This document shows, piece after piece, positions 42,646 through 53,201 of a stretch of DNA of 64,000 nt (the stretch's first letter is position 1; each line of letters opens with the position of its first letter). The stretch is from Pseudoips prasinana (lineage: Eukaryota > Arthropoda > Insecta > Lepidoptera > Nolidae). Location of the stretch: positions 9,486,001 to 9,550,000 of the forward strand of contig OX621250.1 of NCBI GenBank assembly GCA_951640165.1. Direction: 5' to 3'. Below the pieces are notes generated by a model, which ran no database searches, was not told where the DNA came from, and worked only from the letters and a program-made list of their open reading frames with translations. A program made the translations under genes and the position numbers.

Positions 42646-42870
42646 AAGAATATCATCACCCCATCTCATCCCGTTGGGGTGCAGAAATCGAACCGAGGGA
42701 ATATCTACCAGAGGAAGCGCCGCAGCATCTTTCTGTGTACTATGACCATCTACTACCGATCGCCAACCCGTCTGCCAAGAGTCGCGTTTATGACATATCC
42801 CCCAAGATGATTCTTGGGGAGGTTTTTGTCCAGCTGTGGAGTTTTGACAGCTGTTATGATGATGATGTGT
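42646..42870 (+). mobile_element. Retroposon with RTE-like 3' end
   Basis: AGAATATCATCACCCCATCT through CCAACCCGTCTGCCAAG to TTGGGGAGGTTTTTGTCCAG, ending in (GAT)n. The long plus-strand frame across it is chance. Confidence 0.65.
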
Positions 42871-42875
42871 ATATT

Positions 42876-43884
42876 AATAAAGATCCCTGTGGCTTGGGTT
42901 TTTTCCCAGTGCAGGCAATTTCATTTTTTACTAATAACTCATTACCTTACCAACTACATAACACAATAGTTTCTAAGAATGTTAGCGTTATTCTAAATCA
43001 AATCGTCGTACTGGCACCAACTTAACTCCAATAACAGAAGTCTTGCCCTTAAGTAAATACGTGTCATAACACCATATCATTAACTACATATCAATTGGTG
43101 CCAGAATTGTAATATACATACATTGTATGTTTATAAAGTTTCCGGCAACTTGAGCTTTTTCCCAGTGCGGGCGATGTCCTTTTTCACTAATAACACGATA
43201 CCTTACTAACTACATAACACAATAGTTTCTAAGAATATTAGCGTCATTCTAAATCAAATAGTCGTACTGGCACCAACATAACTCCAATAACATAAGTCTT
43301 GCCCTTAAGCAAATACGTGTCATAACACCATATCATTAACTACATATCAATTGGTGCCAGAATTGTAATATACATACATTGTATGTTTTTAAAGTTTCCG
43401 GCAACTTGAGCTTTTTCCCAGTGCGGGCGATGTCCTTTTTCACTAATAACACATTACCTCACTAACTACATAACACAATAGTTTCTAAGAATATTAGCGT
43501 CATTCTAAATCAAATAGTCGTACTGGCACCAACATAACTCCAATAACATAAGTCTTGCCCTTAAGCAAATACGTGTCATAACACCATATCATTAACTACA
43601 TATCAATTGGTGCCAGAATTGTAATATACATACATTGTATGTTTATAAAGTTTCCGGCAACGTGGGCTTTTTCCCAGTGCGGGCGATGTCCTTTTTCACT
43701 AATAACACATTACCTCACTAACTACATAACACAATAGTTTCTAAGAATATTAGCGTCATTCTAAATCAAATCGTCGTACTGGCACCAACATAACTCCAAT
43801 AACATAAGTCTTAGCCTTAAGCAAATACGTGTCATAACACCATATCATTAACTATATGTCAATTGGTGCCAGAATTGTACCATA
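42876..43884. repeat. 256-bp tandem repeat array, about 3.9 units
   Basis: The landmark CCCAGTGC falls at 42905, 43161, 43417 and 43673, spaced exactly 256 bp. Units 2-4 are nearly identical; unit 1 is more diverged. Part of each unit (TTTATAAAGTTTCCGGCAAC..CCCAGTGCGGGC) resembles the 3' end of SINE2, so the array appears to have incorporated a SINE tail. Confidence 0.9.
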
Positions 43885-44489
43885 AACATAGATTAGAAAT
43901 AATTAACGAGATCAGTAGCGCTATGAATGTTGAATGCAATTCCAAGTACAATTTAGGACTTCTGTTTTGATTATTCTGGTAATTTAAGTGTTGGTTATGT
44001 ATACAAAAAGTTACGTAGATAAATTTAAATAGTATAATAATCAAGCTTTTTTTGTATAATGATCGTTATCTCTTTCCCACCATCCTTTTTTTTATTTATG
44101 TTGGTTGTTAGTCCAACCCATTGTCGTGACTAAGATGGTTGTATCAGGCATTTGATTCTATTAAGCATCTGAATACATACAACGGTTGTTTTTCGTACGA
44201 ATTGGGTGCGGTGGCATTTCATACTCTCTAAGGCACATACGGTTAACTCAACGCTGGTTTATTGAAGTTCTATTAGCCGGATCTGTTGATCAGAATCTTT
44301 TTTTTTACAAGGATTATTTCCAGAGTTCATGTTGGCCCAGCTACCCAAAACATAGATTTAATTAAAAAAAATTCATTAGTTTCCAGAATAGTCTATGGAA
44401 TGGGATACGGTTTTGCGCACTTAATACGGTATGACACTTTCATAACAACATCATGGAGTGAAAAGTAGAAGTAAGAAGAATTGAGGGCA
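43885..44489. other. Nothing recognised
   Basis: AT-rich. Frames of about 60 codons lack motifs. Confidence 0.3.
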
Positions 44490-45283
44490 GCCTGTTCACC
44501 CTACGCTAGAGGCCGTGGATTCGATCCGCACCGAGGACAAATCTTTGTATGATGAGCATGATTATTTGTTCTGCATATGGGTGTAATTTACCTATAGTAT
44601 GCATGTATTTAGAAATATATAAGTATGTTCAGGTTTAGGTTCTGTGTAGTTTGGAATCAGATGGCAGTGAGTACACTGCCAATATATCATCATCATCATC
44701 ATATCAGCCAATGCTGGTCAAAGACCTCCCCCAAAGATCTCCACAATTGCCGGTCTTGCGCTATTCGCATCCAGCGGTTTACAGCGAATATATACTGCCA
44801 ATAAATAAATATCTTGGGACAACTAACAAGATGTTTATTTATTTATTTATGACAGTCAAAAGACGTCCACAGCTGGACATAGGCCTCTCCCAAAGACCTC
44901 CACAGTTGACAGTCCTACGTTACACGCATTCAGCAGATTCCAGTGACCCTCACAAGTCCATCGGTCCATCTTGTAGGGGACCTATATTGTCCTGTGAGTT
45001 AAAATAAATAATACATTATACTTTGAGGTGCCGGTTGGGGTGGATGGTAGATACTTTCCATGCCGCAAGTCATGGATTTGATTCCTACCCAACCCAGATA
45101 TTTGTGTGCAGGAACACGTTTGTTTGTCCTGAGTCTTGATGCAATTATCTATTTAAGTATGTATTTACAAAAATAAAGTAGTGTATGTAGTATATCAGTT
45201 TTCTGGCTTTTATGGTACAAGCTCTGCTTAGTTTAGGATCAGATGGTGTGTGAATAATGTCCCAGGATATTATTATTATGAGA
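44490..45283. repeat. SINE4, two RTE 3' ends and SINE3
   Basis: 44490-44670 is a plus-strand SINE4 (GTGGATTCGATCCGCACCG). 44683-44785 and 44850-44990 are minus-strand RTE 3' ends (TCTCCACAATTGCCGGTCTT; ACGTCCACAGCTGGACATAG). 45035-45283 is a plus-strand SINE3 (GGATTTGATTCCTACCC, CAGTTTTCTGGC, TCCCAGGATATTATTATT). Confidence 0.7.
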
Positions 45284-46327
45284 GCAAAATAAATTACAGT
45301 ACACATTGGCTTGAGACGTATTATTATCAATATACTAGATAGTAAAGACCCTGGTCCCAATACAGGTTCAACCAGCTCTAATTCGACTCACAGAAGCATT
45401 AAACCAATATATTACGAGCTAAACCCTAAACAAACGTAATTACTTGAAATACGATATCGGTGTTAAATTAACTCCTAATGATAGAATTGTATTGATTCAA
45501 GTTATATCCGAAACCGTATCGCATATATCAACCTGTCAAATACAGGACCAATTGCTGTGTTTAAAACGCTAAGGTGCGTTGGACATGTCCCCCACTAGTG
45601 CAAATTCCTCACAACGTTTCGCAATATACTAGAAGCAATATCTATGCAACTCCGCCCTAAGATACCCACCTATTACTCCGCTCGCTACCGAACAGCCTTG
45701 ACTATTATTTAGAGCAGTGGCCATTAAGCACAACGCATAAGCATAGATACAACGTCACCAGAGGCTGATATCTTGTCGACAGTACGAATTACATTACAGA
45801 ATTATCCTATTTTCCTGCCAGCAGCCTAAAGGGAACTACTAACAAGCGCAGACTATGACGTCCAAAGCGCTCCCATATTTTCTGGGCTAATAAAACTGAT
45901 AATAGTGTTGGGGTGTTCTAAAAATGCGAACGCTATATCAAACGCGTGCTCGAGGTAAACTGGCCGAGTATAAATTCTAATAAGCGTTGGTTCTAGCTCG
46001 TCCCGAGGCAACAATGCTCTTAATCTCGAGTATTATAGCTTGGAAGTTTTAAAAGAGCGGTAGTTGGTTTATACATAATATTTAGTTTCTGTTGCTTCCT
46101 ACGCTGGGTAATAAATTTTAGTTGATTGATGGTTGGATATTTTAAGCTTCCGTATGTTTCGGACAATCAGTCACAGAAGATAATTCATATGCACGATGGG
46201 ACATAAATAAATCTTGAGATTGGGTTCATTCTTAAGTCGTGTCTGCTTTGATTGGCGTGGTATTATCTGATAAGGAACGGAGAGCTTTTTAAAAGCATAT
46301 ATGGTGTGGATAAAAGCTTTTAATATT
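45284..46327. other. Low-repeat, GC-richer stretch
   Basis: About 45380-46050 is less AT-rich than the average and shares nothing with the rest of the window. It has no open frame over 60 codons. It may be single-copy non-coding DNA or a very old element. Confidence 0.4.
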
Positions 46328-46645
46328 ATTACACTTCTATGGTCTAGCGGTAGCGTGTTCACCCGCAGACACCGAGGTCTTGGGTTCAAATCCAGGGTCG
46401 GACCAAAAGTGATTTTGGGAGTTTTCTGTGAAAAGAAAATATTCTCAGTATCAGCCCGAAGTCTAAGAGTTAGCGGTATTATGCCCCCGTACCACGGAGA
46501 ACACGTAAAGTCGTCTGTCCTGTAACTGACCTCTTTCCGGTGGTGTCGCTAGTCGTCCCATCGGATCATGAGAGTGATGGAATAGAAAGTGCACCTGTGT
46601 TTTCGTACACACTTATGCACTATAATATGTCCCGCTATTAGTTGA
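46328..46645 (+). mobile_element. SINE5 copy
   Basis: A box TGGTCTAGCGGTAGCGTG, B box GGGTTCAAATCCAGGG, body CAGTATCAGCCCGAAGTCTA. The tail is truncated after TTTTCGTACACACTT. Confidence 0.75.
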
Positions 46646-46654
46646 CTTTTCATT

Positions 46655-46885
46655 TGGGTAGCTAATTGCTCTCACCGATCCCTAAGTGATCGGCGAGGTT
46701 AAGCAATTAGGCTAGTGGTCAGTCCATAGATGGGTGACCCTCAAAGCGGTTTAATTTTTGAGCATCTCCGTGTTACGGAGGGCCCGTTAAGCTGTTGGTC
46801 CCGGTTGTAGTCATTCGACAACAGTCGTTAAGCCATGTCACAGGCCTATTGGGTGGCTTCAACAACTCTCACGAGGGTAACTACT
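46655..46885 (+). mobile_element. 5S-derived SINE, second good copy
   Basis: TCACCGATCCCTAAGTGATC, GGCGAGGTTAAGCAATTAGG and GTCAGTCCATAGATGGGTGA, then the shared tail to AACAACTCTCACGAGGGTAA. It lies immediately left of the hAT insertion. Confidence 0.75.
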
Positions 46886-47237
46886 TTTTTTTTTTAATTG
46901 GGTCTAGTCCCTCCCTCTTACTCTAGGGCAGTGTTTTTCAACCTGTGGGTCGCGACCCCCTGGGGGGTCGCGAAGCCTCTATAGGGGGGTCGCGAAGCTT
47001 CTACAGCGAATTCGCACAAGGTTGGGAAAGCTAGTCATAGGGTTGCAAATGTATTTAGAGTATTATGATTAGGCCTAATGCAAATACATTAAATGTTAAG
47101 CGCGAAGTTCCAAAACTCAGGCTGTACTTTGTCTCTTGACAACCACCTAACCTCTGTATTATAAAGTAAATATTGGTGGAGTGCTCTCCCATATCTTCAC
47201 AAATTTTCGAAACAGACGTATCCAAAACGCTTTTTCT

Positions 47238-47500
47238 TTAATATAATTTACAATTTTTATAATAATATTTAGAACTTGTATGTATTCCTGTGGCAAGGCC
47301 TTTTGGCCGAAAGAGCTTGACGATGGAGAAAACTATGCGTTGTGCTGTAGTATTCGTGGGCAACGTTAGACAAAAAAGTATTTCTTCCATTACATTTTCA
47401 TTGGATTCAACGCACAAAAACTTGAAAGTGCACACTTCCGCAGTATCCGTAGATTCATCAAATTTCAAGGAGTCTTCGAAACATCAGTCGTCATATCGCA
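47238..47500 (-). pseudogene. hAT (ZBED5-like) transposase fragment
   Basis: A minus-strand frame of about 76 codons with KFDESTDTAEV, EEILFCLTLPTNTTAQ. This matches the DESTD (first catalytic Asp) to LPTNTT region of ZBED5/FAM200-like hAT transposases, about 70 of some 600 residues. It is cut off on the right at CCGACTTCAAA, where another repeat begins, and the dimerisation and BED domains are absent. Confidence 0.75.
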
Positions 47501-47887
47501 CCGACTTCAAACCTATCAATAGGTAGCACATACAAATTATAGTATTTCATTAATATTAAAGGTATTACGTTTGCATAAGAGATGTATTAAATTAAATCTT
47601 TATTAAGATATTTTTTTTACACTTTTTAGTTTTTGAAGTCGGTTTTTTAAACGAAGTTTTTTTTATTTCTTACTTTTTAGTGTCTTACTATGGGTAGGAC
47701 TACGAAAGGTGCCGCGCGCCTCGAAACAATAGGTCCCAACAAACGAGAATGGAAAAAAGAAATATCCTCCGAAAAAATGTTATTCGAAACTCTTTTCACG
47801 TTCTTGTGAGACAGTGAATGATCGAAAAGACCGTTTGTAAAGTAAGAAAAACTACATAAAATTACGATCACGCTAAGAAAACTTGCA

Positions 47888-48499
47888 CAGTACGAGTCTA
47901 GATTCGCTAAGATTCATGAAAGTCTGAACAGGAAGCGCATACATAGGTTAGGCCGTATTTATGACCATCTAGTTAACGAGTCGGTGTGCTGAGGGCTTAT
48001 AGACTAGGTCTTATTAATAAAATAATAATAATAATTTATTTCAAATAAAATTCTTAACAACTGAAACGTAAAATAAAACTACAAATACAATTTTTCTTAA
48101 TTCGCTACAAAAGTTACAGGTGTGCCTGAACTAGGTAATCCTGTATTTCAGGCAAAGAAGTGCTAGTATTAATATAATCTAAAAATAGTCACGTACTTTA
48201 TATAATTATAATATACGTGACATGATGATTCTAACAATGATTGCAAAAAGGTAAAAAGCGAATCGAATAGCCATCAAGTCTGCTGAGCAGAGGGCATGAG
48301 TCTATGAAGACTAGGTGTTATTAATTATCGATTAGCCACCGAGTCTACTGAGCCGATGGCTCATAGTCTAGGTCTCATTTATGATAGATTAACTAAGGAG
48401 TCTGCTGATGAGAGGGCTGTTCGACTAGGTCTTATTCATGATCGATTAGCCATCGAATGTACTGAGCAGAACGCTCATAGACTAGGTCGTATTGATGAT
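47888..48499 (+). pseudogene. Remnant of a 19-residue repeat protein
   Basis: Three in-frame 57-bp units start at 48329, 48386 and 48443. They encode the pattern RLA.ES.E..AHRLGLI.D. A shifted fourth unit is at 48264-48328 and a partial one near 47960. Such Arg/Glu-rich repeats resemble those in some Helitron-type proteins, but I cannot assign the family. A minus-strand retroposon 3' end with (ATT)n (about 48017-48262) interrupts the array. Confidence 0.5.
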
Positions 48500-48511
48500 C
48501 AAGACAACAAC

Positions 48512-49395
48512 GAGTCGAGTTCGAGTCGGACTCGCCCGTTAAAGGCGGAATGTTTGTTTCCGTAGCAGCAAGTATTTAAGTTGATAGACTGGAAGGTAAT
48601 TTGCGGTTTACGATTTATGACGCATTAAAAAACACTACTTACTAGATTTCGTTCAAACCAAGTTTCGGTGGAAGTTTGCATGGTAATGTACTTGTAATGA
48701 CATCATCTATTTGTTTTAGTTTTATCATTCTCTTAGTTCAAAAGTTACAGGGGGGGACATTGTACGCCTTTGGAAGTGTCTCTCGTGCAAACTATACAGT
48801 TAAGAAAAAAAAAACTTGTGTGTACTTATGTACACGCGTTAGAAGTTATACTTCTTAATATACAACTTGAACATAGTTATCAATTTTCATACCACCTAGA
48901 ACTAACGTCATGCTGTTATTTTTACGATGCGCGCGCACGATGCGCGCGCATCGTAAAAATTTACTCTCATACCACCTAGAACTAACTTCATGCTGTAAAT
49001 TTTTTTGGTGTCGGTGTGCGCGCGCATTGTAAAAATTCACTTTCATCATTTTTCTCCATCACGACAAAAGAAGTATAACTTCAAAAATAATATTATAAAC
49101 CTCAATTTCATTTTTGAAGACCTATCCGTAGATACCTCACATGTATGGTTTGATGATTTTTTTTTTTTATTCGGTTCTAAGTATGGGTAACCCCCAAATT
49201 TAATTGTTTGTTTTTCTATTTTTGTGTGAAAATCTTAATGCGGTTCACGGAATAGGTACATCTGCTTACCAAGTTTCGCCAGTATAGTTCTTATAGTTTC
49301 GGTAAAAAGTGGCTGTGACATACGGACGGACAGACAGACAGATATGACAAATCCATACGGTTTCCCTTTTTTGCTGTTTGGCTACAGAACCCTAA
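48512..49395 (+). repeat. GGCCAAG-type repeat, copy 4, split by KCT
   Basis: Starts GAGTTCGAGTCGGACTCGCC and ends CTACAGAACCCTAAAA. Removing 48810-49086 restores the order seen at 17526-18075. Confidence 0.7.
48810..49086 (+). repeat. KCT element, long form
   Basis: ACTTGTGTGTACTTATGTAC to AGAAGTATAACTTC, with the internal duplicated block carrying ACGATGCGCGCGCATCGT, as in the copies at 8537 and 10478. Confidence 0.8.
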
Positions 49396-50029
49396 AAATG
49401 GCAGCTATTTTGCATCAAACTAAAGAAGAATCACGTAAATCGGTTACTAAATCTGCGCGTATTCGGTGTACGTACAAAAAAAAAATGCGCTTGTGCTAAA
49501 AGGTGCGCCTACATGCGCTTCCAAAAACGAGCTTATACGCGCGTATTAAACGCTAGTCGTCTGTAACTGTTCATGCCAAGAAACACTTGAACAGTATGAG
49601 TCTAGCTAGATTGGCTAAGATTTAAAAACGTCTCTGCCAAAGACAGTTACATCGTCCACATAAACAAAAATTTTCATACAAAAATGTCCATAAAATGAAA
49701 ACTACTGGGCCAAACTATATAAAATTTGTATGGGACCAAATGGCAACTATTCCGCATTAAACTAAAAAAGAGTCACGCAAATCGGATCATAAATCTCCGA
49801 GTAATCGGTGTACATACGTAAAAAACAAAAAAAAAACCGGTGAACTTGAGAACCTCCTCCTTTTGAAGTCGGTTAATGAATAGATAATAATATGTTGGAT
49901 TCAATATTTGTAACAAAATAAAGTACATGAAATAAACCGGGTAAAAAACGGGTAGAGGGGGGTCGCGAAAAATTTCTTCATACTAAAGGGGCCGCGCCAT
50001 TAAAAAGGTTGAAAAACACTGCTCTAGGG

Positions 50030-50261
50030 TAACTACTGCCGGGTGTATTTAATAGTTATAAGAAATACTTATTACTGGAATCTTATCGCGTTATATTTAT
50101 AGTAAGGTTAACATTGTAAATTACGATATTAAGTAATCTAACTTCGGTTGAATAATTGATTAGATATTGAAAGTGTATTTAACATTAACAAACTTTAAGT
50201 TATTGCTAAGAACTGAGCGCGCGGTTATATCCGCGTGATATTTTATGCATTTATGTTTAAA
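50030..50261. other. Nothing recognised
   Basis: AT-rich. Begins with TAACTACTGCC, which may be the displaced end of the 5S-derived SINE left of the hAT. Confidence 0.35.
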
Positions 50262-50400
50262 ATACATACATAGACCTGTTTCCCAGAGGGGTAGGCAGAG
50301 ACAACGGACTTCCATTTGTCACGATCCTTGCACACCTCTTTCGTTTCTTTTACTGACACTATATTCTTCATACATGCTCGCCGGTTAAAAATACCTATGT
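50262..50400 (-). pseudogene. LINE C-terminus, KEVCKDRDKWKS type
   Basis: The minus strand encodes KEVCKDRDKWKSVVSAYPSG, the end of a LINE reverse transcriptase protein. It recurs at 51593-51812 and 57495-57650. Confidence 0.6.
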
Positions 50401-50404
50401 ATAA

Positions 50405-50665
50405 TACAACAATCCTTATCATCATAACAGCTAAAGAAGTCCACAGCTGAACAAAAGCCCCCAAGAATCATCTTGGATGGATATGCCATAATCGCCACGC
50501 TTGGCAGACGGGTTGGCGATCGCAGTACGATGGTCATAGTACTCAGAAAGAAGCTGCTATTCGTCTTTTGGTAGATATTCCCTCGGGTCGATTTCTGCAC
50601 CCCCCACGGGATGAGATGGGGTGATGATATTCTTATATTCAACGCCGTCACCACACATCAAAATA
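50405..50665 (-). mobile_element. Retroposon with RTE-like 3' end
   Basis: The minus-strand counterpart of 42646-42870, with GGGTTGGCGATCGCAGTACG and GGGATGAGATGGGGTGATGA. Confidence 0.65.
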
Positions 50666-50721
50666 ATATAATAATGCCTTTACCCAAGCTTTTATAATAT
50701 TAGTTAACTTGTTATATGTAT

Positions 50722-51067
50722 ATGATGTCCTCCCGCCCGAATTTCGGCCACGGCGGCCAGTCTTAATGGAGACTAGCCAATTGCGCAGGACATATTGTAG
50801 TGCACAAGTGTGTGCGCAAACACAGCACTTTCAATTCCATCACTCTCATGATCCGATGGGACGCCTAGCGACACGACCGGAACGAGTCCAGGTACAGGAC
50901 CGACGGCTTTACGTGCTCTCCGAGGCACGGGGGTGTAATACCGCCAACTTCCAGACTTCGGGCTGATACTAAAAATCCCAAAATCACTTTTTGGCCCGAC
51001 ACGGGATTTGAACCCAGGACCTCATTATCTGCGGGCGAACACGCTACCGCTAGACAAACGAGGCAGT
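50722..51067 (-). mobile_element. SINE5, full length
   Basis: On the minus strand the A box is CGTTTGTCTAGCGGTAGCGT and the B box GGGTTCAAATCCCGTG. The 3' end reads CCGAAATTCGGGCGGGAGGA. About 345 bp. Confidence 0.8.
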
Positions 51068-51272
51068 CAATGTATATATGAACATTGTAAACAGGTATTA
51101 ACGCGACTAACCTTTATTGTTATTGTCCCGACGTTTAGACCAAGTTGCATTGATCGTGGTCACGGGATGACTGGCGCAGCGGTGTTGCTCCTCTACTGAG
51201 GGCGTGGAGTATTCATCTACCCTCACTGATCGTTTATCACACTGTTAAGGCCGGTTATATTTGTTTTTTTTT

Positions 51273-51516
51273 TAATAATGTCTAGGGACAATGTCACACA
51301 GATCATCCTAGCCCCAAACTAAGCAAAGCTTGTACTATGGGTACCAGGCGACGATATACTTATATAGATAGATAAATACTTATATACATAGAAAACATCC
51401 ATGACTCAGAAACAAATATTCGTGATCATCACACAAATATTTGCACTTACCGGGGTTCGAACCCAGGACCACCAGCATCGTAGGCAGGACCACTACCAAC
51501 TAGGCTACGGTGACCG
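51273..51516 (-). mobile_element. SINE1, full length
   Basis: The third copy of the 255-bp SINE1, with intact A and B boxes. Close to the copy at 20677 by eye. Confidence 0.8.
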
Positions 51517-51592
51517 TATAGTTTAAAAGTGTATATTGTTATATGTATATTACTATTGGACTAAAACTCAACATACGAGCACACAAATTCAA

Positions 51593-51812
51593 ACACATAT
51601 ACATACATAGACTCATGCCCGTTTCCCAGAGGGTAGGCAGAGACAACGGATTTCCATTTGTCACGATCTTTGCACACCTCTTTTGCCTTGATTACTGTCA
51701 TTATATTCTTCATACATGCTCGCCGGTTTAGGGTACTTCTGATCTGCCATTACTTGAGAACGTCTCCAATTTGGTCAGAGACTGTTCAACGTGGTCTTCC
51801 CCTTCCAGTTGT
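51593..51812 (-). pseudogene. LINE C-terminus, KEVCKDRDKWKS type
   Basis: The longest of the three copies. It adds the GRPR..TVSDQIG and NRRACMKNI segments upstream of KEVCKDRDKWKS on the minus strand, with frameshifts. Confidence 0.6.
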
Positions 51813-51825
51813 ACTATACACTTAT

Positions 51826-52252
51826 AATAATAATATCCTGGGACATTATTCACACATGGCCATCTAATCCCAAACTAAGCAGAACTTGTACTATGGTAAT
51901 CAGATAACTGATGTACTGCATATACTCCTTTTCATTCGTGAATACATACTTATATAGATAACTAGCTGTGTCCTACGGTTTTACCCGTGTTAAACTTTAT
52001 AAATTATAACCTATGTGTTAATCCAGGGTATCAGCTAACTCCATACCAAATTTTATTAAAATCGCTCCAGCTGATTAGACGTAAAGAAGTAACAAACTTA
52101 CACACTCACAAACTTTCGTCTTTATAATATTAGTATGATTACACCCAGAGTCAGGACAAACAGACATATGTACATGTCTTGGGTGGGAATCGAACCCACG
52201 ATCTGCAGCGTGAAAGGCAAGTATTTACCAACCACGCCAACTGGTCCGTCAT
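51826..52252 (-). mobile_element. SINE3 copy interrupted by Helitron A
   Basis: Halves 51826-51961 and 52139-52252 join to the SINE3 consensus. The B box is GGGTTCGATTCCCACCC. Confidence 0.8.
51962..52138 (-). mobile_element. Helitron A, complete non-autonomous copy
   Basis: A 177-bp copy. On the minus strand it starts TCATACTAATATTATAAAGA and ends GGACACAGCTAG, placed between A and T of SINE3 at the same position used by Helitron B at 42304. Confidence 0.85.
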
Positions 52253-52324
52253 AAAAACAAACTGTATAAAATGAAAGCCTTATGACCTTCCTAATCAAAT
52301 CTATAGAATCTACTTTAATAATAA

Positions 52325-52602
52325 CACCTTAATATAGACAGAACCATTGACAATATATATTAAAAATATTAGACTTAAACTAGATAATTAAACTTAAACA
52401 TAATCTCTTGACGATAACTTGATACGAGCTAGATAAATATTATTGCAGTTATAAAATATTTTTTATAAATGTTTTAATACAATCAATACAATATGTACCT
52501 AAATATCTATGTTACTAGAAATAATAATGTATACAACTATAATACTACTTTTCAAGCGCTTTTTTAAAGTCTACGTGAATAAAAACCTTTTTTTTTTTTT
52601 TT
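52325..52602 (+). mobile_element. Poly(A)-tailed retroposon, copy C
   Basis: Only the 3' UTR is present (CCTTAATATAGACAGAACCA to AAGTCTACGTGAATAAAAAC) plus a T-rich run. 5'-truncated. Confidence 0.65.
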
Positions 52603-52773
52603 TATACTAGAAAAGCGTAGACTCTTCTAGAACTATTCACAAAACTCTCTTTATCTGCGCATTGTGTAGGAACATCTGTGCATTACGTAATTTCTTATGT
52701 CCTGCAGGCAGCAATTCTCACTCTCCACTACTTAATAATACACATAGGATTATACGACACGTACCGTTTTGTA

Positions 52774-52909
52774 CAGACGCCAGCACATCCAGCTATCACA
52801 ACCTGTCAAATTTCTTTTATAGATTTTCAACTTTATCACATAAGCATAAGGTTCACTTTCAATTGGGGAAATTTGACAGTTAGGGGTAGCTTGATGTGCT
52901 GGCGTTTTG
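52774..52909. mobile_element. 135-bp MITE, copy 4
   Basis: A 136-bp copy flanked by TA at 52772-52773 and 52910-52911. The right end has one extra T. Confidence 0.75.
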
Positions 52910-53201
52910 TAGGTTCTATTCATAGTCAGAATGGTAATAGTGTACGAGCTATTTGTAGCGAAGCTTTTGCGCTAATTTTGTAGGATGGAATAAAAATATG
53001 AAAGATGACATGAACGGAAACGAAAGAGAGTTCTACGTACATTGCGCGTTATGGGCTGGGTATCGATTGTACAGGCTATTGTTTCTTAATATTATATAAT
53101 CAGTGTAAATTAAACCAAAGTAACAAAATATTCTCATATTAACCTGAAGGACTTAACGAATACATACAAAACGGTGCCAATAATGTTAGTAGTTCTATTT
53201 T

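Larger units (their letters stand above)
47500..49876. repeat. Inner repeat bounded by ACCGACTTCAAA ends
   Basis: CCGACTTCAAACC at 47499 and CTTTTGAAGTCGGTTA at about 49864 face each other. A third TTTTTGAAGTCGG is at about 47632. Two related strings (ACAGTACGAGTCTAGATTCG at 47887; ACAGTATGAGTCTAGCTAGA at 49592) lie near the two ends. It probably represents one or two older elements inserted in the hAT. Class unknown. Confidence 0.45.
46929..50021 (-). mobile_element. hAT element, non-autonomous, with 8-bp target duplication
   Basis: Ends CAGTGTTTTTCAACCTGTGG (46929) and GGTTGAAAAACACTG (to 50021) are inverted. The 8-bp CTCTAGGG is duplicated at 46921-46928 and 50022-50029. The left end carries GGTCGCGACCCCCTGG and the right end GGGGGTCGCGAAAAA, typical of ZBED-type hAT elements. 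After removing later insertions only about 0.7 kb belongs to the hAT itself. Confidence 0.85.

Noticed and set aside
42341..43025. Overlapping 134- and 148-codon frames
   Set aside because: They run through Helitron B, SINE3, an RTE-tailed retroposon and the tandem array. They are chance frames.
42876..43884. CRISPR-like array
   Set aside because: The units are 256 bp and contiguous without variable spacers, in a eukaryotic setting. It is a tandem repeat.
45284..46327. A host exon in the GC-richer stretch
   Set aside because: All six frames are broken and no splice-bounded frame with recognisable content was seen.
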